Source: Gemmatimonadota bacterium (lineage in GTDB: Bacteria; Gemmatimonadota; Gemmatimonadetes; Longimicrobiales; Gaopeijiaceae). Taken from it: a stretch of DNA of 40,892 nt. How positions within the stretch are numbered: the stretch's first letter is position 1; the number at the start of each line of letters is the position of its first letter. Positions 7,873 to 15,999 of the stretch are shown in pieces. Location: NCBI GenBank assembly GCA_024638305.1, contig JAHEKN010000290.1, forward strand, positions 1-40,892, read 5' to 3'. The notes under the pieces are model-generated. The model did no database searches, was not told the DNA's origin, and worked only from the letters and a program-made list of their open reading frames with translations. The translations under genes were made by a program, and so were the position numbers.

Positions 7873-8112
7873 TCAATCCTGTCCAAGCCGGCGAGCGCTT
7901 CTCCTTCCATGCATGTGGGTGACACACCCGGCCGCCACGAGCATCCAGCTCCCGAGCATGAGCCCGAGTCCCATGGTGAGCGCGCCGCCGACGGACCAGT
8001 AGACGGGAGCCGGCCACCGCCCCCGTGCAGACTCCTTCCGCCACGACGCGTGGAACCACAGTGCGTAAAGAAGCGTGCCGATGACGATCCCGAGCCCCAG
8101 GGTCGCAAACAT
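7873..8112 (-). CDS. small two-helix membrane protein, 79 aa
   Basis: The ATG at 8112 is preceded by a strong GGGAGGGGAAGG, which selects it over the upstream in-frame start at 8169. Two hydrophobic segments are clear (about 2-18 and 36-60), joined by a basic, Trp-rich linker (HASWRKESARGRW). It ends in a basic tail (HMHGRRSARRLGQD). No family recognised. It opens the three-gene group with the 172-aa and 90-aa exported proteins and faces away from the SGNH gene across a 192-bp divergent gap. Confidence 0.6.
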   Translation of the reverse strand: MFATLGLGIVIGTLLYALWFHASWRKESARGRWPAPVYWSVGGALTMGLGLMLGSWMLVAAGCVTHMHGRRSARRLGQD

Positions 8113-8304
8113 CCTTCCCCTCCCAGAACGGAAACGGCGGACAGTCGGCGCGGCTAGCCCCGATCGCAATTCCGCCGCCTGTGTTTCGTACTACGGTCCG
8201 GCCGAATCGTTCGATGTGTCGTCTCGTGTGCCGCTCGGCTATCACTTCCCACCGGCGCACCGGTGGCCTTGGCGCACTCGGTGGCGACGCACGATGTTCT
8301 TCCC

Positions 8305-9519
8305 ATGTCCTCACGAGATTCGGTTACGGTCGGGGGGCGCCTTCGTGGCTGGGCCGCCAACTGCGCTCTCTTCCTAGGCACGCTCGTCGTGCTCGCGGGA
8401 ATCGCGGAGGTCGCGACACGCCTCCTTGCCGATGTCGAGGTCCCTTTGCTCGCCCCTCACCCCCGGGTTGGGCTGACCTTGCTCCCGAACCACCGCGGTG
8501 CCGTCTACAACCAAGAGTCGGAACGGTACGTCCCGATCACGACCAACGGTCTTGGCTTCCGGGGGCGCGACCTTCCTCCAATCCCTGCCGCGGGCGTGCG
8601 CCGCATCGCCGTCATCGGCGATTCGTTCATCGCCGCTCTGGCGTGTGAAGATGAGGAGACTCTGGTCGTGCAGCTCGAGCGACGCCTACGTGACAGTCAT
8701 CCAGACGTGCGCTGGGAGGTGATGAATTTCGGTGTGAGCGCCTCGAGCACAGCGCAGGAGCTGGTGCTCTATCGAGAGGTGGTCGCGGACTATGCGCCCG
8801 ACCTGGTGATCGTGGCGTTCTTCGTCGGCAACGACTTCCAGGACAACTCCGAGGTGCTGAGCAACTCCCAGCGGATACAGATGCGGTTGGACGCATCGGG
8901 CGCGCTCGTCGAGCGATCACCGTCATCCGAACGCAAGCGGCTGAACGCCTGGCTCAATCGCAACAGCCGCTTCTATGTCTGGCAAAAGGAGGCCACCCGG
9001 GGACTGCGGATATCGGGACCCGCCGCACAGGTCTACCGAACCGACCCCGATCCCGTCCTCACGGAAGCGTGGCAGCTCACCGCTCGCATCATCGAGGCGT
9101 TCGCGCAGGACGTGCGTCGCGACGGCAGCGAGTTCCTCTTGGTGCTCCTACCCACCGGGGAGCAGATCTACGACGACATGTGGGAGGAGCGAGCGGTGCT
9201 GGAGGAAGACGTGGCCGGCGCGGCCATCGACCGGAATCATCCGGACCGCAAGCTCCGCGAGATCGCTGATGGCGCCAGCATCCCGGTGTTGGCGATGACC
9301 GAGGCCTTTCGGACCGCCGCCGACCAGGCGGGTGGGCGGCGCGCGACGGAGACGGCCTCCAGCGACCTCCTGCACTTCCACGGGTACGGCCATTTCACGC
9401 CGCGAGGGAACGCCGTTGCTGCCCGCCTCATTCACGCCTGGCTGACGGAAGGCCCTGGCCGTGGCATGATGGGCGCGGTCCTGGGAGATCGTCCCGAAGA
9501 GGTCACGGGAGACGGGTAG
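8305..9519 (+). CDS. membrane-anchored SGNH/GDSL-family hydrolase-like protein
   Basis: 404 residues from the ATG at 8305; a GTG at 8263 would add 14. One N-terminal membrane helix (ALFLGTLVVLAGIAEVATRLL) anchors a periplasmic SGNH domain. Block I is IGDSF (S107), block II NFGVSASST, and block III FFVGNDF (N176). The C-terminal histidine lies in FHGYGHFTPRGN. Most relatives have Asp two residues before that His; here the position is Tyr, so the usual Asp-His pair seems broken. Such domains remove or add acyl groups on glycans or lipids. The gene stands alone, convergent with the metacaspase gene. Confidence 0.8.
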   Translation: MSSRDSVTVGGRLRGWAANCALFLGTLVVLAGIAEVATRLLADVEVPLLAPHPRVGLTLLPNHRGAVYNQESERYVPITTNGLGFRGRDLPPIPAAGVRRIAVIGDSFIAALACEDEETLVVQLERRLRDSHPDVRWEVMNFGVSASSTAQELVLYREVVADYAPDLVIVAFFVGNDFQDNSEVLSNSQRIQMRLDASGALVERSPSSERKRLNAWLNRNSRFYVWQKEATRGLRISGPAAQVYRTDPDPVLTEAWQLTARIIEAFAQDVRRDGSEFLLVLLPTGEQIYDDMWEERAVLEEDVAGAAIDRNHPDRKLREIADGASIPVLAMTEAFRTAADQAGGRRATETASSDLLHFHGYGHFTPRGNAVAARLIHAWLTEGPGRGMMGAVLGDRPEEVTGDG

Positions 9520-9541
9520 AGCCCCGGCGCCCGCGTCGGCC

Positions 9542-9568
9542 GGTCGGTCGGGTCGGTCGGGTCGGTCG
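9542..9568. repeat. three exact tandem copies of a 9-bp unit
   Basis: GGTCGGTCG is repeated exactly at 9542-9550, 9551-9559 and 9560-9568, in the 70-bp gap between two convergent genes. Each unit is itself two GGTCG-like steps. This is where slippage would be tolerated, so the copy number may vary between strains. Confidence 0.8.
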
Positions 9569-9589
9569 CCGAAGTATGGACGCGGTCTC

Positions 9590-11164
9590 TCAGGAGGATC
9601 CGAAGAGCTCGGCACAGTAGAGCTCCCAAAGCGAGTCGAACACCGCCGTCGTCGTGTGGCCCGAAGGCGTCACGCCCTCGAGCGAATCGAAGGCTGGGAG
9701 TCGGTAGAACGCCGAGTCGACGTAGGGGCTCTCGCCCCGGGGGCCCCTGGCAATCCGTCTCCCGATCAACCAGAGCTCGCACCCGGCCGTCAAGTTGGGC
9801 GACGGCAAGGTCATCAGGATCAGACCGGACATCACGTAGGCCTCGAAGTCGCCCTCGGCACGGTTCAGAGCGTCGCGGGCGAGCTCCGTGGCGGCCTCCT
9901 CGCTCCGCTCCACCGACGACCATCGGTCCATTTGCAGGGCAAGCGCGAAGGCTCCCGACGGGTCGTCGTCAAGCAGCCTTTCGACCACTTCACTGAATGC
10001 AGGCTCCGTGACGAGGGGCGGCGAGTTTCCACCGACAACCCCCGTCGCCAGGAGCACGACGAAGGTCAGGGAGACCACCGCCACCAGCCCGACCGCGCCC
10101 GCCACCCACTTCAGGTAAGCCGATCGCTCGGCTCCACGGCCCTCGGGTGCTCCGGCGGCGGATCGGGTCGCCTCGGGCGGCTTCAGCTCGGCCTCGATCT
10201 CATCGATCGCGTCTTGGAGGCTACGCAGCCCGGAAGCGGTCTTTTGTGCTTCTCGGTAGGTCTGGAGCGCTCCCTCGAGGTCGCCCGCCGTCCATTTCGA
10301 ACTGGCCTCGGCCGTGAGCCGCGCCACCTCGTCCGCTCCCGGCACGGAGATGGGCAACATGCGGTCGAAGGCAGAGGTCCCGATCGCCGGATGCTGCTTG
10401 TGGTCGGTATCCTCCTTGACCTTGTCGCGCACGTACTCGAAGAGCTCACCGACCGTGACGAGCCCATCACCATCTCCGTCCGCCGCCCCTCGCATCCCTT
10501 CGAGAAGGTGGTACGTAAACACGCCGTGCCCACCTCCCCAGCGCTCACCCTCCTGGGCGGTTTGATTGGCCTCGGCCGACGTAAGTAAGGCAACGCCACC
10601 CTTGGCCTCGCCCAACTCGCTCAAGTACCGATTGACCGCGGCTGCCGAAGGGGCACTGCGACGTTTGCCGAAGCCGCCTCCGATGGCGCCGCTGTGACAC
10701 GTGTCCGCGAGAATGACCACCTTCTCGGCGGAGAGCGTCTCCCGCAGGCTCAGATCGATCTCCCTCATCGGAACCGCGCTGCCCGCGATGTCGTTGGGCC
10801 GGGTATCGTACGGGAGCAGGTAGACGTTCTTGGGGCGGTCTGGATCGGGCTGCCCATGACACGCGAGATAGATCAGGACCAGATCTTCGCGAGCCGGCTT
10901 CTTGAGGAAGCTGCGAAGCGCTCTCTGAATCCCGGCAGCGGTCGCGTCCTCGTTGAGCAGCGTGTGCACGTGATCCGGCTCGAAGTCGCCCCCGCTCTTG
11001 CTCAATATGAGCTCGGTGAACGCCCGCGCGTCGTCGTCAGCGTACTGAAGGCTCATCTCGGCGTGCTGGTACCTGGAAATGCCGATCACCAGCGCCCAGC
11101 GGTCCCCCACTGGTGTTGCGCTCCTGCCAGAAAACCGAACTCCCCTGCGCTCGGGATCACCCAT
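9590..11164 (-). CDS. metacaspase-like peptidase (C14) with EF-hand loop and transmembrane anchor
   Basis: 524 residues. A caspase-fold domain (about 22-275) carries the catalytic His in YLACHG (H103) and Cys in ADTCHSG (C156). Near its end, ADGDGDGLVTVGE (229-240) fits the EF-hand pattern with Asp at 1, 3 and 5, Gly at 6 and Glu at 12, so calcium may bind and control the peptidase. A helical, TPR-like stretch (282-328) and a Pro/Ala linker follow. Then comes one membrane helix (353-374) and a ~150-residue C-terminal region of unknown fold. With no signal peptide, the peptidase should face the cytoplasm. The start has GGAGG eight bases upstream. Relatives cleave after Arg/Lys; natural substrates are unknown. 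Confidence 0.88.
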   Translation of the reverse strand: MGDPERRGVRFSGRSATPVGDRWALVIGISRYQHAEMSLQYADDDARAFTELILSKSGGDFEPDHVHTLLNEDATAAGIQRALRSFLKKPAREDLVLIYLACHGQPDPDRPKNVYLLPYDTRPNDIAGSAVPMREIDLSLRETLSAEKVVILADTCHSGAIGGGFGKRRSAPSAAAVNRYLSELGEAKGGVALLTSAEANQTAQEGERWGGGHGVFTYHLLEGMRGAADGDGDGLVTVGELFEYVRDKVKEDTDHKQHPAIGTSAFDRMLPISVPGADEVARLTAEASSKWTAGDLEGALQTYREAQKTASGLRSLQDAIDEIEAELKPPEATRSAAGAPEGRGAERSAYLKWVAGAVGLVAVVSLTFVVLLATGVVGGNSPPLVTEPAFSEVVERLLDDDPSGAFALALQMDRWSSVERSEEAATELARDALNRAEGDFEAYVMSGLILMTLPSPNLTAGCELWLIGRRIARGPRGESPYVDSAFYRLPAFDSLEGVTPSGHTTTAVFDSLWELYCAELFGSS

Positions 11165-11250
11165 CTGTCAGGCCTCCGCTCGGTTGCGGTGGGTCGCCCC
11201 ACCTGGGCATCCAGACGTCCGTCGCCGTCCTCCCGGGTCGGCCCGACTTC

Positions 11251-12387
11251 CTACTGCACGCGGAACCGCTGCACCCGCCTCCCGGTGGAGGCTTCACCCA
11301 CGTAGATGTTGCCACGCGAGTCCACGCTCATGCCGTGTGGCCGTAGGAACTGGCCGAGCTGCCGGCCCCCTCTTCCGAACTCGCCGACGATCTCCAGATC
11401 GGCACGGCGGAGGATCCACACCTTGTGGTTGGTCCCATCGGCCAAGTAGATCCAGCGCTGCTCGGGATCGGGCGAAAACGCGATGACGAACGCCGAGCCC
11501 GATGCGAGCGTCCGCGGCGCCACGATCTTCTCGGCGACGAAGTCGCCGGCCTGCGTGAACACTTGGATGCGATTGCCGCGCCGGTCCGCCACGTAGATCA
11601 ACCCGTCGTGCGAGCCGATCAATCCGTGCACGGTCGAGAACTGCCGCGGCGGCGGACCGTCTGGGCTGCGGTCTCCGTAGTCGTACTCGTCATCGGGCAC
11701 CTCGCCGTAGGCCCCCCAGTGACGGCGGTACTCGCCCGTTTCGGCGTCGTACACGATCACGCGACGGTTCCGGTATCCGTCCGCGATGAATACCTCGTTG
11801 GACGTGGGGTCCACCCAGATGCCGGCAGGGCCTCCGAGCAGATCGGGGTCATTGCTGCCGCCATTCACGTCGTACTCGCCCAGGGTCATCACCAGATCGC
11901 CGGCCCTCGTGAACTTCATCACCCGATGGTGACGGTACGTGCCCACCCAGACGAAGTCGTTGTGGTCCACGAAGAGGCCGTGGGCATTCCTCGGAAACTG
12001 CGAGACGTCCTGGGTTGAAGGATCGCCCCACGCGTTCACGAGCTCTCCGTCGGCGTCCAGCTCGAGCACCACGGGGGCCGGAGCGCAGCACAGTCCGATG
12101 GGTGGGTCCTGCACCGCCGACGTCTCCTCCGGCGTGAGCGTCTCGGGAAGGTGGGTCACCCAAACGTGGTCCTGGGCATCGACGAAGACAGCCGTGACGG
12201 CGCCGATGATCCAGTCGTTGGGTAACTCCTGCGGCCAGGTGGGATCCACACGGAACGTGGGTGGGACGTCCACGCTCATCGCAGCGTCCGCTGGGGCCGT
12301 GTCGCTCGGCGAACAGGCCGACGTCCCAACGAGAAGCGCCGCCAGGGCCAGCGGGATCGTGCGCGGAGCTGGTCGCGTCGATTTCAT
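11251..12387 (-). CDS. NHL-type beta-propeller lipoprotein
   Basis: 378 residues from the ATG at 12387 (GGGAG upstream); the open frame extends 23 codons further but without a signal. The signal ends in LLVGTSAC, a tolerable lipobox, so the protein is probably lipid-anchored. The body holds repeated NHL-like blades such as GLFVDHNDFVWVGTYRHHRVMKFTRAGDLV and GMSVDSRGNIYVGEASTGRRVQRF. A propeller of this kind binds partners or small ligands; some relatives are annotated as peptidyl-glycine lyases, but nothing here proves catalysis. It lies 65 bp after the DUF3500 gene on the same strand and is probably co-transcribed. Confidence 0.82.
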   Translation of the reverse strand: MKSTRPAPRTIPLALAALLVGTSACSPSDTAPADAAMSVDVPPTFRVDPTWPQELPNDWIIGAVTAVFVDAQDHVWVTHLPETLTPEETSAVQDPPIGLCCAPAPVVLELDADGELVNAWGDPSTQDVSQFPRNAHGLFVDHNDFVWVGTYRHHRVMKFTRAGDLVMTLGEYDVNGGSNDPDLLGGPAGIWVDPTSNEVFIADGYRNRRVIVYDAETGEYRRHWGAYGEVPDDEYDYGDRSPDGPPPRQFSTVHGLIGSHDGLIYVADRRGNRIQVFTQAGDFVAEKIVAPRTLASGSAFVIAFSPDPEQRWIYLADGTNHKVWILRRADLEIVGEFGRGGRQLGQFLRPHGMSVDSRGNIYVGEASTGRRVQRFRVQ

Positions 12388-12452
12388 GCTCGTCGTGCTC
12401 CCTGCAGGGGCATGTGTGGGCTCGCGGGCTCGGACGACCGGCCGGGGAGCGC

Positions 12453-13679
12453 TCAATTCCGGTGGGGGTGCCGCGCGTAATGCTGTCTGAGGAGGTCCTT
12501 ACCGTAGTCGTTCCCGTTCGGCGTGCGCACCACGACGTGAATGTGCTGGCGGTTTGGCTCGGCCGGCATCAGGTGCCGGAGCCCGGCGGGTCTCTGATGG
12601 TCGAACTCGATCAAGACCACCGGGCTGTGGATGCGGAAGTAGTAGACCGACTCGTCGGTCGCTCCCCCGATCCATGCGAAGTAGGTGTCGTCGAGATGGG
12701 CGGCCACCTCCTCCATCCGCACCTTCGCGTGTCCATCCCGCAGGTTGCCGACGAACTGGCCGATCAGATCGAGCAGGCGCTGCCGCTGGTCACTCGAGAG
12801 CGCGGACGCGCGCACTCCTGCGTAGTCGAGCACCAGGTTGTCGCGAAACGCTTCGCCCAGGTTGTTGTTGCCGTCCTTCGAGAGTTCGAGGATGGCCTCC
12901 GCGCGCTGAGCGGCGGTGAGACTCAGGAGCATCTCCAGACCGGCGTCCTGCTCCTCCTGCAGAATCGCCACGCCCTCGAACTTCCCCGACTCCGCGATCA
13001 CGGGCTCGGACCCGACGAAGAACGGGCTCATCACGACCTGGTCGCCCAACACGAAGTAGTTGATGATCGCGTGGTGCCCGTCGAGCTGCCATCCCCAGGG
13101 CTCGGTGGTCGAGGGGTCCCCCATGACGGTGAGCCAGTACAGCCACTCTCCGTACTCCTCGAAGTTGTTGTCGTTGAGCTCACCCAGGGTGTGATTGAGC
13201 CGCATGATGTCGCGAGTAAGCTCGAGCCCCTTGGCACTGAGCGAAGCACGAAGGAGATCGATGGCCGCCTCGCGCTGGGCTTCGCTCATCTCGTCGAACC
13301 CCACCCCCTGGCGCACATAGAAGTGCTGGTTCATCCACTTGCGCCACTCCGGGTCATCGATGTCGTAGACGGTCTTGGATCGCTGTTCGCTCGTCAGGGC
13401 CGCGAGAAAGCCGCGGGTGGCCTCGACCACGGGCGCTGTGGATACGCCGGTCGAGCGAATCGAGTAGAGCCCGGGCACGACCTCACCGTCGGCAGTCACG
13501 CCCACGAACGGATCTGCCAGACCCTCCGCTTCCCGTTGCTCCGACATTCGGCGGAATCGCTCCGCGACATCCGACTGCTGGGCCCCGGCAGGCAGAGCGA
13601 CGAGCAGGGATGCGAGTGCACCACCGAATGCGCTGGCGAACATGCCCGCGGCGAGGGTGACCGTACCGATCCTCTTCAT
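12453..13679 (-). CDS. DUF3500-family exported protein
   Basis: 408 residues from the ATG at 13679, chosen for the GGAGAG just upstream and for the signal peptide ([20 protein letters not shown], cleavage near PAGAQQ). The body matches the DUF3500 pattern: repeated helical ALTSEQR and [13 protein letters not shown] units, the GWQLDGHH core and FFVGSEPV. The function of the family is not established. Several His and Asp residues in the core, and its occurrence next to secreted enzymes, suggest a periplasmic or secreted hydrolase; that is inference. A TTGACA lies about 60 bp before the start on the same strand, but no convincing -10 follows. Confidence 0.85.
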   Translation of the reverse strand: MKRIGTVTLAAGMFASAFGGALASLLVALPAGAQQSDVAERFRRMSEQREAEGLADPFVGVTADGEVVPGLYSIRSTGVSTAPVVEATRGFLAALTSEQRSKTVYDIDDPEWRKWMNQHFYVRQGVGFDEMSEAQREAAIDLLRASLSAKGLELTRDIMRLNHTLGELNDNNFEEYGEWLYWLTVMGDPSTTEPWGWQLDGHHAIINYFVLGDQVVMSPFFVGSEPVIAESGKFEGVAILQEEQDAGLEMLLSLTAAQRAEAILELSKDGNNNLGEAFRDNLVLDYAGVRASALSSDQRQRLLDLIGQFVGNLRDGHAKVRMEEVAAHLDDTYFAWIGGATDESVYYFRIHSPVVLIEFDHQRPAGLRHLMPAEPNRQHIHVVVRTPNGNDYGKDLLRQHYARHPHRN

Positions 13680-13740
13680 GGCTCTCTCCGTCGTGCGCGG
13701 GGCGGAGCGCGGCGACCGAACCCGCACGGTCTGTCGAATG

Positions 13741-14277
13741 TCAAGGTGCGAACGTCGATCCCGCGGGTGCAAGCGGAGGTTCGCCCGACCCTCCGTCCGT
13801 AAAGCGCAGAATGCGTGCAATCAGGAGGACGCCCATCACGCCCGATACCGGCGAGGACCAGAGGCCGGGGAAGTATCGCCCCTCCATCAGGGCCAGTAGC
13901 GGATGCGCCACTCCGTTGACCGCGCACCCGACTCCCAGGAACCAGATGGGGAACAGCGCCCAGCGCACCTGACGCGCGATCAGTGGGAGCATCAGCACCC
14001 AGGCGACGATCCAAGTCAGGTTGAGCGTGGCGAAGAAGCCGAGGCTCCAGGGCTCGCGCCCGAGGAACACGGGGAAACGCTCATGGAACCCGGTGACCCA
14101 CTCCTCGGCAAAGTGCGCGGATTGTACGGCGATTGCCACGCCCGCCAGGATCAGCAGGTTCCGCACATCGGAGGGTTCGCGACTCCGGCCGGTTCGTGAA
14201 GCCGTGAGCCACAGGGCCACGCCGGCCATGACAGCGAGCGGCACCAGCCCGAGGAATCCCTCCGGCAGGTCCGTCAC
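13741..14277 (-). CDS. HXXEE-motif membrane protein
   Basis: 178 residues read from a GTG at 14277 that overlaps the M20 peptidase stop as GTGA. The motif HFAEEW (about residues 54-59) with HPLLALMEG later matches the HXXEE domain family of unknown function. About five membrane segments are visible, starting with [16 protein letters not shown]. The longer open frame (to 14802) runs through the peptidase gene out of frame and is ignored. Translation coupling to the M20 gene suggests joint expression. His and Glu residues inside the membrane recall metal-dependent membrane enzymes, but no activity is known. Confidence 0.78.
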   Translation of the reverse strand: MTDLPEGFLGLVPLAVMAGVALWLTASRTGRSREPSDVRNLLILAGVAIAVQSAHFAEEWVTGFHERFPVFLGREPWSLGFFATLNLTWIVAWVLMLPLIARQVRWALFPIWFLGVGCAVNGVAHPLLALMEGRYFPGLWSSPVSGVMGVLLIARILRFTDGGSGEPPLAPAGSTFAP

Positions 14278-15662
14278 GCCCCCGGCTCCCTCGGCCCACG
14301 CCCGGAGTCGCCGTCTTCGCCGAGACGTGGGACTCCCCCACCCGGGGGGTCCGCCCCGACGACCCCACAGAACCGCATGGCGGTGAGCGCCAGGATGCGA
14401 GCGGCCGTGGCCAGGTCCTCCACGCTGACGCTCTCGTCCGGCCGATGCGCCTCCCGCACGTCCCCGGGTCCGTAGAGGACGGTCGGAATTCCACCTTGGT
14501 TCACGAGCAGCCGCATGTCGGCGCCGAAGCGCATGCCGCCGAGCGGCGGTATTCGGCCAGTGACGGACCGCTGGGCGTTGGAAACCGCCCGGACGATGGG
14601 GTGATCCGGATCGGTGCGGGCCGCCTCGAACTGGGCGCCACGCCACTCCACTACGGGCGGGTTTTGTCGAAGCCAAGCGTCGGCTCGGGCGGCGTCCGCC
14701 ACTGCCCGTTCCAACTCGGCACGCGCGTCGGCCGGGTCTTCGCCGGGCGCCACTCCGTACCGTCCTTCCACCACGAGGGTCTCGGCCACGGTGGACGGCC
14801 ATATGCCTGCCCGCAGCCGCCCCATCGTGAGCGCGTACGGCAGGACCTCGCCTTGAAAGAGCGGATCGACCGGTGGGGCGTTCCTGCGGGCCTCGAGCTT
14901 CCTGAGTTCATGGAAGACGGGGATGAACTTCTCGACCGGGTCGACCCCTTCTTCCCGGAGCGCGCCGTGCGCGGCCTTGCCGGGCACGGTCAGCTGAAAG
15001 CTCAGGGCACCAGCCTGCGCGGGCGCCAGCACGAACGACGTTGGCTCCATGACGATGGCGGCGTCGCCGGTGTGGCCGCGCTCCAGCGTGGCCAGCGTCC
15101 CCGCCCCGCCGTCCTCCTCGCCGATCACGCTCTGAATCTGGAGCCGTCCGCGAAGCGTCACCCCGACGTCCCGCAGTGCCTGGGCAGCGAAAAGGGCCGC
15201 AGCGAGCGCGCCCTTCATATCGACCACACCGCGCCCATAGAGCCGCCCCTCCCGGCAGGTGAGTGCGAAGGGCGGGTATGTCCAGCGGTCGACTTCACCG
15301 GCCGGCACCACGTCCACGTGTCCGTTCAGAATGAGCGTGAGGCCGCGGGCGGCCTCGTCCGCGGACACGTGCGTTGACCCATGCGCCAGCTCTTGGGGGC
15401 TGCTGCCGACCACACCCAGGCCTTCGCTCCGCTCTACGTCCGCCGCGTAGGCCGGGTGCCGGCTGAGCGCCTCGAAGTCGATCGGCCACACGTCCACGTC
15501 CAGGCCGACCGCCTCCATGCGGGCCGCAACGAGCTCCTGCGCCGCCGTCTCCTCGTTCGCGACACTCGGTACTGCAACGAGCTCGCCGAGGAAGCCGATG
15601 AGGCCTTCGACGTCGACGGCGTCCAGCACCCGCTCTTCGAGTTTCGTCGTATGGGATTCCAC
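14274..15662 (-). CDS. M20-family metallopeptidase/deacylase (ArgE/DapE-like)
   Basis: 462 residues, cytoplasmic, two-zinc amidohydrolase. Metal and catalytic residues are in place: LNGHVDVVP (H115, D117), GRGVVDMKG (D148), GEED (E182-E183) and MEP (E206). The last metal ligand is probably the His of EAHRPDE near the C-terminus. The central dimerisation lid carries AHGALREEG. It is longer than ArgE or DapE (~380) because of an N-terminal segment (about 60-110, HPAYAADVERSEGLGVVG) seen in amidohydrolases of the ArgE/DapE/CPG2 group with other N-acyl substrates. The substrate cannot be told from sequence. It is coupled by GTGA to the HXXEE membrane protein. Confidence 0.88.
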   Translation of the reverse strand: MESHTTKLEERVLDAVDVEGLIGFLGELVAVPSVANEETAAQELVAARMEAVGLDVDVWPIDFEALSRHPAYAADVERSEGLGVVGSSPQELAHGSTHVSADEAARGLTLILNGHVDVVPAGEVDRWTYPPFALTCREGRLYGRGVVDMKGALAAALFAAQALRDVGVTLRGRLQIQSVIGEEDGGAGTLATLERGHTGDAAIVMEPTSFVLAPAQAGALSFQLTVPGKAAHGALREEGVDPVEKFIPVFHELRKLEARRNAPPVDPLFQGEVLPYALTMGRLRAGIWPSTVAETLVVEGRYGVAPGEDPADARAELERAVADAARADAWLRQNPPVVEWRGAQFEAARTDPDHPIVRAVSNAQRSVTGRIPPLGGMRFGADMRLLVNQGGIPTVLYGPGDVREAHRPDESVSVEDLATAARILALTAMRFCGVVGADPPGGGVPRLGEDGDSGRGPREPGA

Positions 15663-15999
15663 GGCCTGGAAGCTATGTCGACCGACCCCCGGGCGCGCCC
15701 TACACGCACCATCTCATTGTCTCCGTGTGGCGGCTGTCCAAGCCCGCCGAGACCGTGATCGGCCGGGACGGGTTGGACGGGGTGGACGGCCCGCATCTCC
15801 ACTCGAAGGTGGGGGGTGCGGTCCAGCTGTCCGACCGTTGGCCCGTCGCGGGGGAGAGCCCCGCTCCCTGTACGCCGTCCACCCGGAGACTTGACCCATC
15901 GTCCATCCCGCCGAAACATCAGCCCTTCATTTCGACCTGCACCCCGCGCCGCGCCCAAGCGCGTCCACGCATCGTCTGTCGCAATCAAGCGAGCACGGA
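15663..15999. other. 337-bp divergent intergenic region
   Basis: This gap separates the minus-strand M20 gene from the plus-strand transporter gene and should hold both promoters. I see a TTGACC near 15890 with no good -10 element at the expected distance. An imperfect repeat GGTTGGACGG/GGTGGACGG lies at 15771-15789. Long open frames cross the region on both strands but have skewed, repetitive composition and no family features. Confidence 0.5.

Noticed and set aside
12261..13802. 513-codon plus-strand frame
   Set aside because: Antisense to the DUF3500 gene, with shadow composition and no recognisable domain.
15434..15988. Minus-strand frame covering the intergenic gap upstream of the M20 gene
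   Set aside because: It reads through the M20 gene out of frame; the intergenic part is low-complexity without ribosome site.
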